Shown: positions 13,466 to 15,934 of the stretch, piece after piece
How the letters are laid out: the number at the start of each line of letters is the position of its first letter
Position numbering within the stretch: position 1 is the first letter of the stretch
Source of the DNA: an uncultured Eubacteriales bacterium
Lineage (GTDB): Bacteria; Bacillota; Clostridia; Oscillospirales; Acutalibacteraceae
Assembly (NCBI GenBank): GCA_934446475.1
Contig: CAKSEH010000022.1
Span: forward strand, 1 to 15,934
Length of the DNA: 15,934 bases
Direction of reading: 5' to 3'
Notes under the pieces: generated by a model
Told to the model about the DNA's origin: nothing
What the model saw: only the letters and a program-made list of their open reading frames with translations
Database searches by the model: none
Translations under genes and position numbers: made by a program

Positions 13466-14893
13466 TTAAAGCTCTCCTTCCACTACCGACGACGCTCCGC
13501 CTTTTTTCGTAACCTCGGTTACGGGTATGTTTTTACATTCGCTTATAATACGCATTACGGCAGGCATACAAAATCCGCCCTGACATCTTCCCATACCCGC
13601 TCTTGTGCGGCGTTTTACTCCGTCGATATCGTTAGCGCACGGGTTTTTTGTAAGAGCCGCTCTTATTTCACCCTCGCTCACATTTTCGCAGCGGCATACT
13701 GTTTTACCGTAATCGGGATGGGATTTTATGTATTCGTTTTTAAGCTCATTGTCAAGCTTTCTAAAAAGGTGCATATCTTCTCTTGCACCGTCGAATTTTT
13801 CGTTTCTTACAAGGTAAAGCCCGCTTTTTTCAAGAATTTTCACGGTTTCCTTTGCGATTGCAACGCAGGAGGTAAGTCCCGGAGAATCTATTGCGCACAC
13901 CAATATGAAATTTTGAACCTTTTCGGATTCTTTTATTATAAAATCGCCGTTTTCCTCGGAGGCTCTGACTCCGCAAAACGAGGTTATCGCATTTCTGTAA
14001 TTTACGGACGGCACGCTCTTTACGGCAAGTTTTCTGACTGTGGAAAGACCATCCGCTGTAGTTTCGTTGCTGTCGGGACAGGGAACCACGCTTGCTGTGG
14101 GTCCGGTGAGAAGATTTCCGTCAACCGTGGGTGTTACCAGAACACCCTTTCCGTCCTTAGTGGGAACGGTAAATACAGTGTGTTTTACCCTCTTTCCTTC
14201 GTCCTTGTCAAGTAAAAGATATTCCCCGGCTCTCGGGGTGATCTTAAAGCTTTCATCGCCTGCAAGAGCCGCAATTTTATCCGCAAATGTTCCGGCGCAG
14301 TTTATAACAAATCTGCCCTCAACCGTATCCGAGTTTTCGGATGTGACGGTGAAGTGATCACCCTTTTCTATTTTAACAACATTGAAATTAAGTTTCAGCT
14401 CCGCTCCGTTATCCATAGCGTTACCCACTGCCGCTATGGTAAGCTCATAAGGAGATACAATGCCTGCATTATTAACAAGCAGAGCCTTTGTCACTTCTTT
14501 TGAAAGCTGAGGGTCGATCTGCCGTGCCTTATCGCCCGAAATAATTTCCATACCGCTGATGCCGTTTTGAATTCCCCTGTCATAAAGAATATCAACGGTT
14601 TTATCCTGCTCTTCGCCGAAGGAAACTATCAAAGAACCGTTGTTTTGAAACGGGGCATTAAGTTCCTTTGCCGCCTCGTAGAGTAAAGATACGCCCTCGG
14701 CATTGAGTTTTGCTTTAAGAGTTCCGGGAACAGGGTCATATCCGCCGTGGATAATGCCGCTGTTTGCTTTTGAAGCTCCGCAGGCAACATCGTTTTCTTT
14801 TTCAAGCAGGCACACGCTTAGCTTATACGAGGTAAGTTCCCTTGCAAGCATACCGCCTATGACGCCTGCGCCTATGATAACTGCATCATACAT
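13466..14893 (-). CDS. glpA: GlpA-like FAD-dependent glycerol-3-phosphate dehydrogenase with BFD domain
   Basis: A 475-residue flavoprotein oxidising glycerol-3-phosphate to dihydroxyacetone phosphate, or a close 2-hydroxy-acid relative such as LhgO. FAD site GAGVIG (8-13), then the DAO-family signature SKANSGIIHGGYDP near residue 45, with the substrate domain up to about 360. The C-terminal domain (about 399-460) is BFD-like with four Cys, CRC (400, 402) and GRCQGGFC (437, 442), expected to hold a [2Fe-2S] cluster. The ATG at 14893 has AAGGAG at 7-nt spacing; an ATG two codons earlier (14899) is almost on the ribosome site. The gene follows glpP across a strong terminator. The glpP neighbour favours glycerol-3-phosphate as substrate. 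No glpK or glpF is in the window. Confidence 0.85.
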   Translation of the reverse strand: MYDAVIIGAGVIGGMLARELTSYKLSVCLLEKENDVACGASKANSGIIHGGYDPVPGTLKAKLNAEGVSLLYEAAKELNAPFQNNGSLIVSFGEEQDKTVDILYDRGIQNGISGMEIISGDKARQIDPQLSKEVTKALLVNNAGIVSPYELTIAAVGNAMDNGAELKLNFNVVKIEKGDHFTVTSENSDTVEGRFVINCAGTFADKIAALAGDESFKITPRAGEYLLLDKDEGKRVKHTVFTVPTKDGKGVLVTPTVDGNLLTGPTASVVPCPDSNETTADGLSTVRKLAVKSVPSVNYRNAITSFCGVRASEENGDFIIKESEKVQNFILVCAIDSPGLTSCVAIAKETVKILEKSGLYLVRNEKFDGAREDMHLFRKLDNELKNEYIKSHPDYGKTVCRCENVSEGEIRAALTKNPCANDIDGVKRRTRAGMGRCQGGFCMPAVMRIISECKNIPVTEVTKKGGASSVVEGEL

Positions 14894-14968
14894 AAACATT
14901 CTCCTTTATTGGATTCGCACCCGTTTTTTCAGTGCGGATTTCTTGTTTGGCTTAATTTTTATAAAAAA

Positions 14969-15016
14969 AGAAACGGAAAACAGGGCGCCTTTTAAAGCAC
15001 CTTCTTTTCCGTTTCT
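14969..15016 (-). terminator. Terminator between glpP and glpA, probable GlpP target
   Basis: On the minus strand AGAAACGGAAAA pairs with TTTTCCGTTTCT (12 bp), with an inner stem GGTGCTTT/AAGGCGCC, and is followed by a run of seven or eight T. This is a textbook intrinsic terminator 40 nt after the glpP stop. I see no promoter between it and glpA, so glpA expression should need readthrough, which fits antitermination by GlpP. Confidence 0.85.
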
Positions 15017-15055
15017 CCAAATACTAAATCGGAATATTAAATTTAAAATAAGGTC

Positions 15056-15613
15056 TTATATATACCAGAGTTTTTCTTTTCCCGTTGAAACAGCGGCTGC
15101 ACCGCAGTCAAGAGCTGCCGTGACCTCCTGTTTCGTTTCTATAAGTCCGCCCGCTATTACGGGAACGGGCAAGCCCGAAAAGAGTTTTATTGCTTTAGGA
15201 ATGACTCCCGGCATAATTTCTATAGCGTCCGGTTTTGAAAGCTCAAGCGATTCGGACATACTGCTTATTCCCTGCGAGTCAAGAATAAAAAAGCGTTGAA
15301 CGGTTAAAAGACCCGCATCTTTAGCCTGCCTTATAAGCTGGCCTCTTGTGCTTATTATACCGTCTGCACCGCAGCTTTTGAGAAATTCTATTCCGGTTTT
15401 ATCCTTACCTATTCCGTCGGCAAGGTCTATATGAATAAATATCGCCTTGTCTGCCTCGTGTGCCGAAGCAATACGGTCTCTTACATTCAAAAGATTGGCC
15501 TTAAGGTAAAATATTATCTCGCTCGGAGATGAAACGGCACTGTCTGTGTTATTGTGGGTCGCCGCTATAACGGGACTTCTTTCAAGCCTATCCGCAAGCT
15601 CAGATATATTCAA
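15056..15613 (-). CDS. glpP: Glycerol-3-phosphate-responsive antiterminator GlpP
   Basis: A 185-residue RNA-binding regulator. In Bacillus subtilis GlpP with glycerol-3-phosphate prevents termination in the leaders of glp genes. Family motifs are present in order: HIDL (61-64), GADGIISTRG (82-91), QRFFILDS (106-113), EIMPG (132-136) and AGGLI (154-158), with a TIM-barrel-like alternation throughout; length is close to the 192 of the B. subtilis protein. The start is TTG at 15613, with GAGG 8 nt upstream; a longer frame to a TTG at 15664 begins inside the leader hairpin with no ribosome site. It is first in the operon, with a terminator-like hairpin both before and after it. Confidence 0.9.
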   Translation of the reverse strand: MNISELADRLERSPVIAATHNNTDSAVSSPSEIIFYLKANLLNVRDRIASAHEADKAIFIHIDLADGIGKDKTGIEFLKSCGADGIISTRGQLIRQAKDAGLLTVQRFFILDSQGISSMSESLELSKPDAIEIMPGVIPKAIKLFSGLPVPVIAGGLIETKQEVTAALDCGAAAVSTGKEKLWYI

Positions 15614-15650
15614 TCCGAAAACCTCACTTATACCGCAAAATATTAAAAAT

Positions 15651-15694
15651 GACGCAAAAACCAAAAGGGCAGACCCCTTTTATGCTTTTGCGTC
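15651..15694 (-). promoter_or_regulatory. Leader hairpin of glpP, candidate antitermination site
   Basis: On the minus strand GACGCAAAA pairs with TTTTGCGTC (9 bp). Inside, after a small internal loop, AAAAGGG pairs with CCCTTTT around a GTCTG loop. ATTTTTAATATTTT follows. It lies about 10 nt after the predicted transcription start and about 37 nt before the glpP start codon. Its 5' side (GGAGACGCAAAAG) resembles that of the hairpin before glpA (GGAGAAACGGAAAAG), which could be a shared GlpP recognition element. Confidence 0.6.
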
Positions 15695-15710
15695 TCCTTA
15701 ACTCATTTAT

Positions 15711-15739
15711 ATTATATCACAGCTTTTTTTGTTTGTCAA
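15711..15739 (-). promoter_or_regulatory. Sigma-A promoter of the glpP operon
   Basis: Perfect consensus on the minus strand: TTGACA (15739-15734), a 17-bp spacer and TATAAT (15716-15711). Predicted start near 15704 and a leader of about 90 nt. Its -35 element is only 4 bp from that of the rightward promoter at 15744. Confidence 0.88.
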
Positions 15740-15743
15740 ATCC

Positions 15744-15772
15744 TTGAATGTAAAAAGGGTTTGTGTTATAAT
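15744..15772 (+). promoter_or_regulatory. Rightward sigma-A promoter, divergent from glpP
   Basis: TTGAAT (15744-15749), a 17-bp spacer and TATAAT (15767-15772) preceded by TGT. Predicted start near 15779. No open reading frame follows within the window; the transcript would contain the folded region 15783-15918. A second TGT-TATAAT stands at the very end (15927-15932) without a clear -35. Confidence 0.65.
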
Positions 15773-15775
15773 AAC

Positions 15776-15844
15776 CTCAAACCGTCGGCGTTTCACAGCC
15801 GACGAAATGCATCCGCATTTAAAAACATACTGTTTTTGTTTGAG
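15776..15844 (+). other. Cloverleaf-like folded region
   Basis: CTCAAAC (15776-15782) pairs with GTTTGAG (15838-15844) and encloses three adjacent hairpins: CGTCGGC/GCCGACG (15783-15804), AAATGC/GCATTT (15805-15820) and AAAAACA/TGTTTTT (15821-15837). All arms abut with no unpaired bases between them. It is not a tRNA. The promoter at 15744 would start transcription near 15779, inside the closing stem, so either the start is slightly earlier or the closing stem is not used in that RNA. Confidence 0.4.
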
Positions 15845-15862
15845 AACATTGAAACGACAAAA

Positions 15863-15883
15863 CCGCCGCACTTTTTGCGGCGG
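15863..15883 (-). terminator. GC-rich hairpin, possible terminator of a gene to the right
   Basis: CCGCCGCA (15863-15870) and TGCGGCGG (15876-15883) form an 8-bp stem with a 5-nt loop. On the minus strand TTTTG follows, so it may end a leftward transcript entering from outside the window. A second small hairpin, GCGGC-aaa-GCCGC (15884-15896), adjoins it. Confidence 0.4.
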
Positions 15884-15934
15884 GCGGCAAAGCCGCTTCA
15901 AAGCTCTTCGACCTTTGGTTTTATGTTATAATAA

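Noticed and set aside
15614..15664. Longer GlpP starting at a TTG at 15664
   Set aside because: That codon lies inside the leader hairpin, has no ribosome site and adds residues absent from known GlpP proteins.
15776..15844. tRNA gene
   Set aside because: The arm count fits, but loop sizes are 8, 4 and 3, there is no T-loop TTCRA motif, no 7-nt anticodon loop and no D-loop GG.

Overview
The window looks like chromosome of an anaerobic, low-to-mid GC Firmicute, most likely a gut Clostridia of the Oscillospirales/Ruminococcaceae kind. The clues are a secreted esterase ending in a type I dockerin, SipW-type secretion genes, a GlpP-type regulator, AAGGAGG ribosome sites with several TTG starts, and arrays of short palindromic repeats in the gaps. 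No rRNA, tRNA or CRISPR array is present. The species cannot be named from this sequence.

Left part (1-3649): after a repeat-filled gap (1-675) comes a tightly packed leftward operon. In transcription order it holds a TetR-family regulator, a SipW-type exported protein with an SPQTG sorting signal, a smaller TasA/CalY-like exported protein, a 76-residue CxxC protein read from a TTG start, and a SipW-type signal peptidase. It reads as a self-contained surface-fibre or surface-protein module: two substrates, their dedicated peptidase and a regulator.

Middle (3650-5688): a tyrosine recombinase gene, also leftward, lies between two related non-coding blocks. Each block has a core-site-like palindrome (3739-3759 and 5217-5237) followed by a TTGACTGCGA direct repeat; a third copy of the repeat lies just upstream of the gene. 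The right block also has a good rightward promoter and two terminator-like hairpins but no gene, so it may encode a small RNA.

5689-9594: one large rightward gene encodes a secreted multidomain SGNH/SASA-type esterase with two duplicated LamG-like domains, a Cys-rich ALGHD segment and a C-terminal dockerin. It is preceded by a possibly structured leader. A 1.4 kb gene-free stretch follows (9595-11126), holding several copies of a modular hairpin repeat also seen at 1-600. Several hairpins keep their pairing while changing their sequence.

Right part (11127-15934): mgtC-like gene with its own consensus promoter, then a leftward glycerol-3-phosphate cluster. A perfect sigma-A promoter is followed by a leader hairpin with a T-tract, glpP, a strong terminator, a GlpA-like dehydrogenase with a [2Fe-2S] BFD domain, an NAD(P)/FAD oxidoreductase and a DUF1667 protein. 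The two hairpins in front of glpP and glpA suggest antitermination by GlpP when glycerol-3-phosphate is present. Back to back with the glpP promoter is a rightward consensus promoter facing about 150 bp of densely folded non-coding DNA at the window edge.
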